Positions 1-7,559 of a stretch of DNA of 64,000 nucleotides are shown in pieces. Location: the NCBI GenBank assembly GCA_039810585.1, contig JBDHXF010000001.1, positions 124,001 through 188,000 of the forward strand, in the 5' to 3' direction. The translations under genes were made by a program, and so were the position numbers. The stretch is from JBBATK01 sp039810585. GTDB lineage: Bacteria; Bacteroidota; Ignavibacteria; Kapaibacteriales; NICIL-2. The stretch's first letter is position 1. Each line of letters starts with the position of its first letter. The notes beneath the pieces are model-generated. The model did not search any database and had not been told where the DNA came from. It saw only the letters and a program-made list of their open reading frames with translations.

Positions 1-42
1 GCAGAGATAATTTGCATCCAATCACTACTTATCTTCATTCTT

Positions 43-393
43 ATGAAACACTTTTTTATCACCCTGCTTATGTGCAGTTTGTTTGTGGGCGTTGGAGCGT
101 TTGCTCAGGGCACCACGAAAACTGACACCTTACATGTTTCCGGCAATTGCGGTACCTGTAAGAAGAAGATTGAGTCGCCGTTTAAGCATACCGACGGAGT
201 GCAAAGTGCTACGTGGGACAAAAGCACGAAGCTCTTTATCGTCGAATATGATCCCACCAAAATCACCTTGGACAAGATCAAGGAAATGATTGTCGCCCAA
301 GGATATGATACCGAAGACTTGAAGGCGAGCGATGAAGCATACGCCAAGCTCCCGAAGTGTTGTCGCTACCGCAGCGGCCCGCACGGTGAATAA
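43..393 (+). CDS. Exported heavy-metal-associated (HMA) domain protein
   Basis: Small secreted metal-binding protein, probably a periplasmic carrier of copper or another soft metal. Residues 1-21 look like a signal peptide (hydrophobic core, then AFA before Gln). The HMA fold follows, with its metal-binding CxxC at Cys36/Cys39 in NCGTCKKKIE, a strand TKLFIVEYDP and a helix DKIKEMIVAQGYDT. A second cysteine pair, Cys106-Cys107 in PKCCRY, lies in the tail and may add a metal ligand. It is a single-domain protein of 116 residues, with no ATPase part. It stands alone and faces the carotenoid operon tail to tail across a strong hairpin. The family call is firm; the metal and partner are unknown. 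Confidence 0.85.
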   Translation: MKHFFITLLMCSLFVGVGAFAQGTTKTDTLHVSGNCGTCKKKIESPFKHTDGVQSATWDKSTKLFIVEYDPTKITLDKIKEMIVAQGYDTEDLKASDEAYAKLPKCCRYRSGPHGE

Positions 394-466
394 CACCCTG
401 CCCAGGCTCTCGGCTATTCCTGCGCTTGTGGGTTGTAGCAATGGGACATGGTGTTCTGCTTGATAC

Positions 467-505
467 TTTTAATACGTGCCTTGCTCTGCAAGGCACGTAT
501 TAAAA
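467..505. terminator. Perfect 18-bp hairpin between convergent genes
   Basis: An 18-bp perfect stem (467-484 with 488-505) has a 3-nt loop. The outer arm reads TTTTAATACGTGCC, so T runs flank the stem on both strands. It lies between the HMA gene and the end of the carotenoid operon and fits a bidirectional terminator. Its outer arms recur at 20809-20845, so it also belongs to a repeated palindrome family. Confidence 0.75.
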
Positions 506-509
506 TCTC

Positions 510-1730
510 TTAGCCTCTCTCAAAGCGATCCAATGAGTCTTGGATCTCCTTCCGAATCCTTCGAAGATCCTCGTTGTTTTTCTTCTCGCACCACATCTTG
601 ACACGTAGGGCTATGTGCGACGCCGCCTGCTTCGGATCCAGCACATCTCCTAGGTGCAGACTGCAGACACGTTCCATGTTGTACTCTTGTTCAAAGAAGT
701 TTGGGCAGGCCAGAACCGGTACGCCATGCCACAGAGCCTGATAAATGGAACCATTGCCGCCGTGACATATCAGACAATCGACCTGTGGCAGAAGTAGGTT
801 GTGGTTGACAAAGCGGCGAGAACGGATGTGTGGAGCGCGCAAGGCGCTGTGATTACGACCCGTCATGATGACACGACAATCGGAAAAGGCATCATCACAC
901 AGCCACCGAAATTGATCCACGTCGCCTGTGCTTCCGAGCGACACGAGGATATTCAATCGGTCGTTCGCGACAAAGTCATCCACCGACTCATCGCTCTGTG
1001 TTTCCCGGTAGAACAAAGGTCCCAAGACATGGACAGAGGGAGGCAGGTTGTGTTGCGGAAACAGCGATGGCAGATCGCAAATAAGCGTCGTCTCACCTTC
1101 CAACTCGTCGAGGAACGATGCTCGTTCACGTAGGCCGTATTTTTTCCTCACCCGCTTGAAGGGAGCGTGCGTCCAGCGAAGTACAATCTGCTCTCCGACA
1201 TGGGTCAGCCATCGTTGCACTCCACCCGGAAGTTTTGACAGCAAGGCATAAGCCGGATGCACCGTTGGTAGCGGTCTTCCCGGTGCATAGTACTTGCTCA
1301 TATAGCCATTCACGAGTTTCACACAGGGTACGCCGCAGTATTCGGCCGCCATGTTGAGCGTCATTGAGGCATCACCAAGCACCACATCCGGTTTGTATTC
1401 TTTAATGATGGCTACTTGCAGCGTGAAGACGCGTTCCAACTCCACGTCGGACATCCATCGGAAGTCCATACGCGTTGAATATTCCAGAATGACTTCCGCA
1501 TCGGTGTCGTCGTAAGCAAAGGTGGGCCAGCCTTGCGTTTTGAGCCACGCTTCATAGCGCTTAGAATGTCCGAAGATGAACTCCACCTCGTCCTTGCACC
1601 AGGAAGCCAGAAGCATGCAGCGCGTGTAGTGCGACAAAAAGTCGAAGGCAAACACCAGCACTCGCGGTTTCCTACGACCGTTGGAGGGACCTTTGACGAA
1701 GACGTCGCGCAATAAGGAATTCATAGACAT
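510..1730 (-). CDS. Glycosyltransferase, GT1/MGT-like; probable carotenoid glycosyltransferase
   Basis: A GT-B fold nucleotide-sugar transferase of about 406 residues. The N-terminal half starts KPRVLVFAFDFLSHY, and the C-terminal half carries the donor-binding signature HGGNGSIYQALWHGVPVL followed by NFFEQEYN, typical of UGT/MGT-type family 1 enzymes (CrtX belongs here). It is the last gene of the carotenoid operon and overlaps the end of the lycopene cyclase gene by about 59 nt. This suggests that it adds a sugar to the hydroxylated carotenoid. Possible starts are GTG 1733, ATG 1730 and ATG 1724; ATG 1730 is chosen. Acceptor and sugar are inferred from context only. Confidence 0.82.
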   Translation of the reverse strand: MSMNSLLRDVFVKGPSNGRRKPRVLVFAFDFLSHYTRCMLLASWCKDEVEFIFGHSKRYEAWLKTQGWPTFAYDDTDAEVILEYSTRMDFRWMSDVELERVFTLQVAIIKEYKPDVVLGDASMTLNMAAEYCGVPCVKLVNGYMSKYYAPGRPLPTVHPAYALLSKLPGGVQRWLTHVGEQIVLRWTHAPFKRVRKKYGLRERASFLDELEGETTLICDLPSLFPQHNLPPSVHVLGPLFYRETQSDESVDDFVANDRLNILVSLGSTGDVDQFRWLCDDAFSDCRVIMTGRNHSALRAPHIRSRRFVNHNLLLPQVDCLICHGGNGSIYQALWHGVPVLACPNFFEQEYNMERVCSLHLGDVLDPKQAASHIALRVKMWCEKKNNEDLRRIRKEIQDSLDRFERG

Positions 1731-2403
1731 CACAAACCATCAACAATAACAGCATCCCATACAACACATCCTCCACCGGTATGGTACCGAGCCTGAGCCC
1801 GAGCATCTGCTCAGGATTGTACCACACAATCGCTTCGTCTAAGCCGGTGCCGGTCAGAACTCCGTTCACGACAAAGAACGGGATCAGAATGAGGACATAG
1901 GCACGATAGAAATCCCTCAACCACGGAACCTTCCTTCGCTGCAGCCACAAGACATACAACCCGGCTGCACCGACGCTCACTGCGGTGTACAGCCTGGGAA
2001 TTGACAGCGCAGCACAGGTCACCAAAGTCCAGCCAAATATCCAACTCCATCGCAAAGACGTCTTCGGCAGAACAGATTCATCTGCATTCTTGCGTTCCCG
2101 ATACTTGAGAATGCGCAAGCAATGATAGCTAAAAATCGACGCGTAGGGAATGCACAGGAAGAAGAGGATTTCCTCGACAGGTAGGACGCCAACGTACACC
2201 CCGCTAAGATAGCGTGGGTTGAATCCCCACACCCTCCATACCGTGTACACTTCATCCCAGACGATGAATAGAGCTGCAACCGCAAAACAAGCGGGCCAAA
2301 AGGCGAACCACGTTTTGTGGAAATTCAGACGCGGATGAAAGCTGGCGACGAGCGGAATGACAACAGCGGCGAGATCGATGAAGAGGTAGCTATAGTGTCC
2401 CAT
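1672..2403 (-). CDS. crtYcd: Lycopene cyclase, fused CrtYc-CrtYd type
   Basis: Membrane lycopene cyclase that forms the end rings of a carotenoid. The 243-residue protein has two related halves. Each has transmembrane segments and the family acidic motif: VGVLPVEEILFF near residue 73 and LGTIPVEDVLYG near residue 205. These are the heterodimer-type cyclase domains fused in one chain, as in Bacteroidota, and differ from the FAD-dependent CrtY/CrtL. The gene begins 5 nt after crtZ ends. Ring type (beta or epsilon, one end or both) cannot be read from the sequence, though the crtZ neighbour favours beta rings. Confidence 0.87.
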   Translation of the reverse strand: MGHYSYLFIDLAAVVIPLVASFHPRLNFHKTWFAFWPACFAVAALFIVWDEVYTVWRVWGFNPRYLSGVYVGVLPVEEILFFLCIPYASIFSYHCLRILKYRERKNADESVLPKTSLRWSWIFGWTLVTCAALSIPRLYTAVSVGAAGLYVLWLQRRKVPWLRDFYRAYVLILIPFFVVNGVLTGTGLDEAIVWYNPEQMLGLRLGTIPVEDVLYGMLLLLMVCDVYEFLIARRLRQRSLQRS

Positions 2404-2408
2404 ACTGC

Positions 2409-2900
2409 CTACGACGACACAATGCGATCGTCCAACTGCGTCTTCGATGCTTCACGGAGATACTTCGGTGGAACAACCAACATTCCAAAACACTCACCAT
2501 CTTCCTTAGTCAAATGCTTATGATGCATCTTATGAGCGCGCCGAATGGCGCGCAAGTAAGAAGAATTAGCATTGCGAAACCAGCGAAGACGTCGGTGAAT
2601 GAACACATCGTGAACCAGGAAGTACGTCATCCCATAAAGGCTAATGCCACATCCCATCCAAAACCACGGCAGATCCAGTCCCGAGTGCAATCCGTAGGCC
2701 AAGAGGATAATGGCAGGTGTGGCGAATACCACAAAGAATGTATCGTTGCGTTCAAAGAAACCATCCTCTCCTTTGGTGTGATGGTCCTCGTGTAGAAACC
2801 ATAGTGGTCCATGCATGAGGAAACGATGAGCCAACCACGCAATGGCTTCCATAGCCAGATACGCAGCGATAATCGAAAGGATGTTGACAACGACAGTCAT
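2409..2900 (-). CDS. crtZ: Beta-carotene hydroxylase, CrtZ-like
   Basis: Membrane di-iron hydroxylase expected to place 3-hydroxyl groups on beta-ionone rings. All the histidine boxes of the fatty-acid-hydroxylase/CrtZ fold are visible: HRFLMH, HEDHH, HDVFIH and HKMHH. The protein has about 163 residues and four hydrophobic segments, normal for CrtZ. ATG 2900 is chosen: it leaves one base after the stop of the SRPBCC gene (TAGTATG), which signals translational coupling, and the family's conserved N-terminus begins there. A longer reading from 3011 would overlap the upstream gene by about 110 nt and adds no conserved sequence. Confidence 0.87.
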   Translation of the reverse strand: MTVVVNILSIIAAYLAMEAIAWLAHRFLMHGPLWFLHEDHHTKGEDGFFERNDTFFVVFATPAIILLAYGLHSGLDLPWFWMGCGISLYGMTYFLVHDVFIHRRLRWFRNANSSYLRAIRRAHKMHHKHLTKEDGECFGMLVVPPKYLREASKTQLDDRIVSS

Positions 2901-2901
2901 A

Positions 2902-3396
2902 CTATGAATCTGAATTGAAGCGCTGTTCGAGTGCGCGATACCGATAGTTGAAAATGTTCTCAATCTGACGGCGGACAAAGAGCCAATGGGCGAATCGACC
3001 CAGAATACCAAAGGGTAATTTGTACTTAAGGTCGTCGATCATTTCCACGCCTCCGGACACAGCGCGGAAACGGTGAGTGTGGATCCACTCTGCATAGGGC
3101 CCCTTCAACTGGATGTCTGTGAATTGCTGATTGTCCTGGACCTCAACGATCTTGGTAACCCATGTAAGCGGAATTCCAAAGAGTGGACTCACCTTATAAC
3201 AAATCAGCATGCCTTCTCGCGTCACGCCTTCTTCAAAGCCGGACAGAATACGAAAGTTCATCGAGGGAGGAGTGATGGCGCTGAGATTCATGGGTGAAGA
3301 AAAAAACGCCCACGCCTCATCCAAACCGATGCGCAAGAGTTGCTTGGTATGCAGTTCGTGATATGGTTGGTCGTCTTTGCTCATCATGACATCCAA
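2902..3396 (-). CDS. SRPBCC (START-like) ligand-binding protein in carotenoid operon
   Basis: Cytoplasmic SRPBCC-fold protein of 164 residues. The N-terminal pattern LDEAWAFFSSPMNLSAITPPSMNF is split here as AWAFFSSPMNL and ITPPSMNF and is typical of the family, as is a later KGPYAEWIHTHRF strand and helix. Members have a hydrophobic cavity for lipids or cyclic compounds. Similar genes are known beside crtI/crtB/crtZ in Bacteroidota pigment clusters, so a role in binding or shuttling a carotenoid intermediate is plausible but unproven. Several Met codons (MDVMMS) make the first residues uncertain. It is preceded by a 106-nt gap that holds an array of 11-bp repeats. Confidence 0.75.
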   Translation of the reverse strand: MDVMMSKDDQPYHELHTKQLLRIGLDEAWAFFSSPMNLSAITPPSMNFRILSGFEEGVTREGMLICYKVSPLFGIPLTWVTKIVEVQDNQQFTDIQLKGPYAEWIHTHRFRAVSGGVEMIDDLKYKLPFGILGRFAHWLFVRRQIENIFNYRYRALEQRFNSDS

Positions 3397-3453
3397 TGTT
3401 GAGTGACCGAGGAATTCATCGGGACGAAATTACTCTACGGCGTGATTTCAGGC

Positions 3454-3519
3454 TTTGATCAGTGTTTGGTCAATGTTTGATCAGGGTTTGATTTGTGTCT
3501 GATCAGGGCTTGAATTGAC
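3454..3519. repeat. 11-bp tandem array, six degenerate units
   Basis: Six consecutive 11-nt units: TTTGATCAGTG, TTTGGTCAATG, TTTGATCAGGG, TTTGATTTGTG, TCTGATCAGGG and CTTGAATTGAC. Three contain the palindrome TGATCA. The array lies inside the carotenoid operon, upstream of the SRPBCC gene, and its last 17 bases overlap the 3' end of the neighbouring gene. An 11-bp period puts each unit on roughly the same face of the helix. Confidence 0.7.
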
Positions 3520-4048
3520 TAGCCACCGTACTCATCTGCATCCGTTCTTGATCCGAGCACAATTCGCAGGTGCTTAGGAACTCGGCAATGTGATGGAGCA
3601 GGATGGTGTCTTCCGGCCGGACGCGTTGTTGATCCACGTACCGAAGGAGAATGGTTTTGTCGCCGCTAATATTATCACTGTACCCGAGCATCGAAGGCGC
3701 CTTCGATTGAACGGCAAAACGCAGAAAACGAAGTTCCACACTTTCAGGAGCCAAGAAAATTGCACGTTCCAACTTCTCCCGACCGAGGTTGAAGTATTTC
3801 AACTTAGAAAAGGGATTGAACGAGTGATTGGCTTGCATCATGTCCGACATTGCCTTGTAACCAAACAGTATCGGCGTTGCTTCTGTAATAGCATCGGTTT
3901 CGGTGACAAGAGCGTCGGCCATTTCGGACGACTCTTTGGCACTGTAAAACATGCTTCGCAAATGCAACAGTCGTTGTTCGGTTGCGGCACCGGCTTCAGC
4001 AACTCTCACACTCACGAAGAGTACACACACAAGGACAAAAACCTTCAT
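3503..4048 (-). CDS. Conserved-looking exported protein of unknown function, coupled to crtB
   Basis: No named family is recognised. The chosen start at 4048 shares ATGA with the crtB stop, a strong coupling signal. It gives a 181-residue protein with a clear signal peptide (MKVFVLVCVLFVSVRVAEA). The mature part is mostly helical, contains LERAIFLAPESVELRFLRFA, which looks like a TPR-like helical hairpin, and ends with a cysteine pair, STCELCSDQE. A longer reading to 4105 would lie entirely inside crtB. Its position between crtB and the SRPBCC gene suggests a role in carotenoid assembly or export, perhaps as a periplasmic partner; that is inference. Confidence 0.7.
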   Translation of the reverse strand: MKVFVLVCVLFVSVRVAEAGAATEQRLLHLRSMFYSAKESSEMADALVTETDAITEATPILFGYKAMSDMMQANHSFNPFSKLKYFNLGREKLERAIFLAPESVELRFLRFAVQSKAPSMLGYSDNISGDKTILLRYVDQQRVRPEDTILLHHIAEFLSTCELCSDQERMQMSTVASQFKP

Positions 4049-4887
4049 AGCCAATTCGAGTGGTGACGGATGAGACTGGTAGCCAAAATCAGGATTTTTC
4101 GCCAATCCGGAATTCGAATTCGACGATGCATCAATTCTTCTGCCTTGGTTTTCTCGATCATTCGCAGCAGCGCCCAGTAATAGCGATACGCTAAATACAC
4201 GCCGAATCGCGCGTCTTTCGGCAACTTGTGGATTCCCTTCTTTGCGGAATCGAAGTCTACACGGATATCGTGTTGAATAGAGCTCTTCTCTGAGTCGTCA
4301 AAGTGAGCAATGCGCAACCCCGGAAAGTACACACGGCCCAAATCCACTGAGTCTTCTTTCAGATCGCGCAAGAAGTTTACTTTTTGAAACGCCGATCCGA
4401 GGCTCATGGCTGCAGGCCGAAGTTCGTTGTAGAGTTCCTCATTGTTCTCACAAAACACCTTCAGGCACATCAAACCCACTACTTCTGCGGAGCCCAGGAT
4501 ATATCGCTTGTAATTATCCGGCGAATATTCCACCGGGTGTAAATCCATTTCCATACTCTGCAGAAATGTCTCGACCAAGTCATACGGAATCCCGTAGTCG
4601 TGCACCGTCTTCTGAAAGCTGTTCAAAATGGGATTCAAGCTGATGCGCTGCTGTACTGCCTTTGCGGTGTCGGCAATAAAGTCGCGAAGCAACTCTTCTT
4701 TATCGAAGTCGTGAAACGTATCTACGATCTCGTCCGCGAAGCGTACAAAACCATAGATGTGAAAAATGGCTTCACGGAAGCGCGGATGCAGAAAACGAAT
4801 GCCGAGGGAAAACGACGTACTGTAATGCAAGGTCGTCATCTTACTGGTCAGCGTCGAAATGTCATCAAAGAGTTCTTTGGTAGCCAT
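4045..4887 (-). CDS. crtB: Phytoene synthase
   Basis: Condenses two geranylgeranyl diphosphates head to head into phytoene, the first committed carotenoid step. The 280-residue protein has the trans-isoprenyl synthase hallmarks: YSTSFSLG near residue 22, the first Asp motif RFADEIVDTFHD near residue 48, and the second motif region FQKVNFLRDLKED near residue 166, followed by GRVYFP. Its 5' end overlaps crtI by 23 nt and its stop overlaps the next start by ATGA, so the three genes are translated as a unit. Squalene or dehydrosqualene synthase activity is less likely given the crtI, crtYcd and crtZ neighbours. Confidence 0.92.
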   Translation of the reverse strand: MATKELFDDISTLTSKMTTLHYSTSFSLGIRFLHPRFREAIFHIYGFVRFADEIVDTFHDFDKEELLRDFIADTAKAVQQRISLNPILNSFQKTVHDYGIPYDLVETFLQSMEMDLHPVEYSPDNYKRYILGSAEVVGLMCLKVFCENNEELYNELRPAAMSLGSAFQKVNFLRDLKEDSVDLGRVYFPGLRIAHFDDSEKSSIQHDIRVDFDSAKKGIHKLPKDARFGVYLAYRYYWALLRMIEKTKAEELMHRRIRIPDWRKILILATSLIRHHSNWL

Positions 4888-6394
4888 AACGGTGTTGATT
4901 GGTAAACGATTGACCGGCTTCCTGCCGGATTACATTGGCAACTACTTCCCCGGAGATGAGCGATGGCGGCACCCCCGGTCCGGGAACGGTGAGTTGGCCT
5001 GCATACAAGAGATTTTTGATTTTCTTTGAACGCATCGACGGCTTCAGAAATGCCGTCTGCTGCAAGGTATTGGCAAGTCCGTACGCGTTTCCACGAAATG
5101 CATGGTAGTCCTGCACAAAGTCATGAAAGCCGTAGTCTCGACGCACTACAACATCGTCCCGAAGATCTCGTCCGCATCTCTCCGCCAGGCGTTGCATGAC
5201 GAGGGTGAAGTAATGTTCTCTCACCCGAGGACTATCCTCCAAACCCGCCGCTGTAGGTATCAGGATGAATAGATTCTCGCACCCTTCGGGTGCAACCGTC
5301 GCATCAGTCTTCGACGGAGCGCAGACGTAGAACAATGGATCTGTCGGAAAGGTTGGTCGATCATAGATTTGCTCTGCGTGTCGCTCGAAATCACGATCGA
5401 AGAACAAATTGTGGTGTAGGAGTCCCTCCACCCTGCTTTTCACTCCCACATAGTACAACAGGCTGGACGGTGCCAGTGTTCGAGAGTTCCAATACTCAGG
5501 TGTGTAGCTGCGTTGCGATTCATGCAGGAGTGCCGTCTCCACATGATGATAGTCGGCGCCCGCCACTACATAGTCCGCCTCGTAACTCGAGTGATTGCTG
5601 TGCACACGTGTAACTCTTCGAGCCTGCGTTTCAAGCCACTGCACTTCCTCACCCAGATGAACACTCACTCCCTGCTCCTCTGCAACCCGAAGCATTGCCT
5701 TCACGATTTCGTGCATACCACCCATGGGATACCAAGTGCCGAGGGCTAAATCCGCATAGTTCATCATGCTGTAGAGCGCGGGAATGTTCTGTGGTTTGGC
5801 TCCCAAAAACAGAACCGGAAACTCCATAATGCGTTGCAGACGAGAATCGTTGAAACGACTGCGCACGCTGGATCGCAGTGAGCGAAACATGTGGAGTTGA
5901 AAAAGAGATTTCAAGACGCGACGATCGGCGAACTCAAGGATGGAGAGCGAGGGACGATAGACCATGTCCTTCATTCCAACCTCGTATTTGTATCGTGCCT
6001 CTGAAAGAAACTCCCGTAAGGCTGCACGCGATCCTGGCTCAAGGGTGTCGAAGAGCTCCTCAATGTCGGGCATGGAGGATGGCATATCCACACAAGTATC
6101 GTGCTCAAAAAAAACGCGATACGATGGGGAGAGACGTTCGAGCCGGTAGAAGTCGGACACTTCATGACCGAAATGCCTGAAGTATCGCTCAAACACGTCT
6201 GGCATCCAATACCAACTCGGTCCCATGTCGAATCGAAATCCGCCCTCCTCAAATGTCCGCGCTCTACCACCTGCTTGGTTGTGGCGCTCCAGCAGCGTGA
6301 CCGCAAATCCTTGTGCTGCTAAATGTGTAGCCGCAGAGAGACCGGCAAATCCCGCTCCGATAACGACCACACTCTTTCTCTCCACGGTGTTCAT
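4865..6394 (-). CDS. crtI: Phytoene desaturase (CrtI family)
   Basis: FAD-dependent desaturase and isomerase converting phytoene toward lycopene. The N-terminus has the dinucleotide-binding motif VVVIGAGFAGLSAATHLA (residues 9-26) and the GGRARTFEEGGFRFDMGPSW region. The C-terminus has the CrtI signature LYAGQLTVPGPGVPPSLISG. At 509 residues it has normal length. It is the first gene of the minus-strand carotenoid operon, and its start faces the peroxiredoxin gene across 429 nt, so the operon promoter should lie there. The number of desaturation steps cannot be read from sequence. Confidence 0.92.
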   Translation of the reverse strand: MNTVERKSVVVIGAGFAGLSAATHLAAQGFAVTLLERHNQAGGRARTFEEGGFRFDMGPSWYWMPDVFERYFRHFGHEVSDFYRLERLSPSYRVFFEHDTCVDMPSSMPDIEELFDTLEPGSRAALREFLSEARYKYEVGMKDMVYRPSLSILEFADRRVLKSLFQLHMFRSLRSSVRSRFNDSRLQRIMEFPVLFLGAKPQNIPALYSMMNYADLALGTWYPMGGMHEIVKAMLRVAEEQGVSVHLGEEVQWLETQARRVTRVHSNHSSYEADYVVAGADYHHVETALLHESQRSYTPEYWNSRTLAPSSLLYYVGVKSRVEGLLHHNLFFDRDFERHAEQIYDRPTFPTDPLFYVCAPSKTDATVAPEGCENLFILIPTAAGLEDSPRVREHYFTLVMQRLAERCGRDLRDDVVVRRDYGFHDFVQDYHAFRGNAYGLANTLQQTAFLKPSMRSKKIKNLLYAGQLTVPGPGVPPSLISGEVVANVIRQEAGQSFTNQHRYGYQRTL

Positions 6395-6823
6395 GGCTAT
6401 TCAAATCTGAAACGTGCACACTATCTGTGAGTTGATTTTCCCAGAGCGCCCAAGATCTTCGTACCAGAGTATCAGCTCTGAATATCTATGTCGCTTAATT
6501 CCATCGACTTACTCGCTCTGACTGATGGAGAATTCGAAGGACAGCGCGAAATTTTATTGTACACATCTCATGCAATCTGAGCGTCGCGGAGATCATTTGA
6601 GATTCGAGAGCTGAGTACCATGACGTAAAACTCGAGAGTCGTCACATGAGTGTCAAAAAGTTGCGTTCGTGCTTCGTCACGTCGGTGTCGCCAACAAGAG
6701 CAACGCCCTTCACGACATCTGTCTACACGGGTAAAAAAGTGTTTGCGCGCTCGCACACGACACGCTAATTTTCGAGGTATTCATCCAATATTATCCGTTA
6801 TCATCCACTATTCAATTGCAACC
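6395..6823. other. Intergenic region between divergent crtI and peroxiredoxin genes
   Basis: This 429-nt stretch holds no convincing gene; short reading frames in it lack family features. It must carry the promoters of both the carotenoid operon and the peroxiredoxin gene. No clear TAnnTTTG element was found for either. A run of related ATCCAATATT/ATCCGTTATC/ATCCACTATT words lies at 6782-6812, just before the peroxiredoxin start. Shared light or oxidative-stress control is possible but not shown. Confidence 0.5.
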
Positions 6824-7462
6824 ATGAGCTTGCACCTTGGCGACACCGCGCCCGATTTCCGTGCAGAAACCACACAAGGCACGATCCATTTTCACGAGTG
6901 GATGGAAAACAGTTGGGTGGTGTTGTTTTCACACCCGGCGGACTACACTCCTGTCTGCACCACAGAGTTAGGGGCAACGTCGAAACTCAAGGATGAGTTC
7001 GATAAACGCAACGTGAAAGTGATTGCGCTGAGTGTCGATCCAGTTCATATGCACTTAGCCTGGATTCACGACATCAACGAAACACAGCAGACGATCGTAA
7101 ACTTCCCCATCATCGCCGATGAGGATCACCATGTGTCGAAGTTGTACGATATGATTCATCCGAATTCGAGTAGCACGGTTACGGTTCGTTCCGTGTTTAT
7201 TATCGGACCGGATAAGAAAATCAAACTGATGTTGACCTATCCCTCGTCCACCGGCCGTAACTTCTTCGAGATAGTCCGCGTGATCGACTCCCTTCAACTC
7301 ACGGAAAAGTATGCGCTGGCCACACCGGCCGATTGGGAGAATGGCGAGGACTGTATCATTGTTCCAAGCATGAGCAACGACGAGGCTCGCAGCCACTTTC
7401 CGCACGGCTGGAAAGAAATCAAACCTTACCTGCGCTACACAGCACAGCCGGACTTGAATTAG
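6824..7462 (+). CDS. Peroxiredoxin, 1-Cys (Prx6) type
   Basis: Thiol peroxidase reducing hydrogen peroxide and organic hydroperoxides in the cytoplasm. The catalytic site is in FSHPADYTPVCTTELG, where Cys in PVCTTE is the peroxidatic residue. The 212-residue length, the long C-terminal arm (ADWENGEDCIIVPSMSN) and the ending HGWKEIKPYLRYT match the Prx6 subfamily rather than AhpC. ATG 6824 is chosen because the family sequence begins with SLHLGDTAPDF; the frame is open upstream but the extra 58 residues look random. It is divergent from the carotenoid operon, which fits a shared oxidative-stress theme. Confidence 0.92.
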   Translation: MSLHLGDTAPDFRAETTQGTIHFHEWMENSWVVLFSHPADYTPVCTTELGATSKLKDEFDKRNVKVIALSVDPVHMHLAWIHDINETQQTIVNFPIIADEDHHVSKLYDMIHPNSSSTVTVRSVFIIGPDKKIKLMLTYPSSTGRNFFEIVRVIDSLQLTEKYALATPADWENGEDCIIVPSMSNDEARSHFPHGWKEIKPYLRYTAQPDLN

Positions 7463-7486
7463 AGTCTGCGTGACACCGATTCTTGT

Positions 7487-7528
7487 AACACCCTGTCGGC
7501 AGATTTCGTACTACGCCGGCAGGGTGTT
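7487..7528 (+). terminator. 14-bp hairpin after peroxiredoxin gene
   Basis: The arms AACACCCTGTCGGC (7487-7500) and GCCGGCAGGGTGTT (7515-7528) pair over 14 bp with one G-U pair and a 14-nt loop, 24 nt after the peroxiredoxin stop. The T run after it is weak, so this is a probable rather than certain terminator. Confidence 0.55.
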
Positions 7529-7559
7529 CTGCATTTGTATCACTTAGGATTTTTCATCT

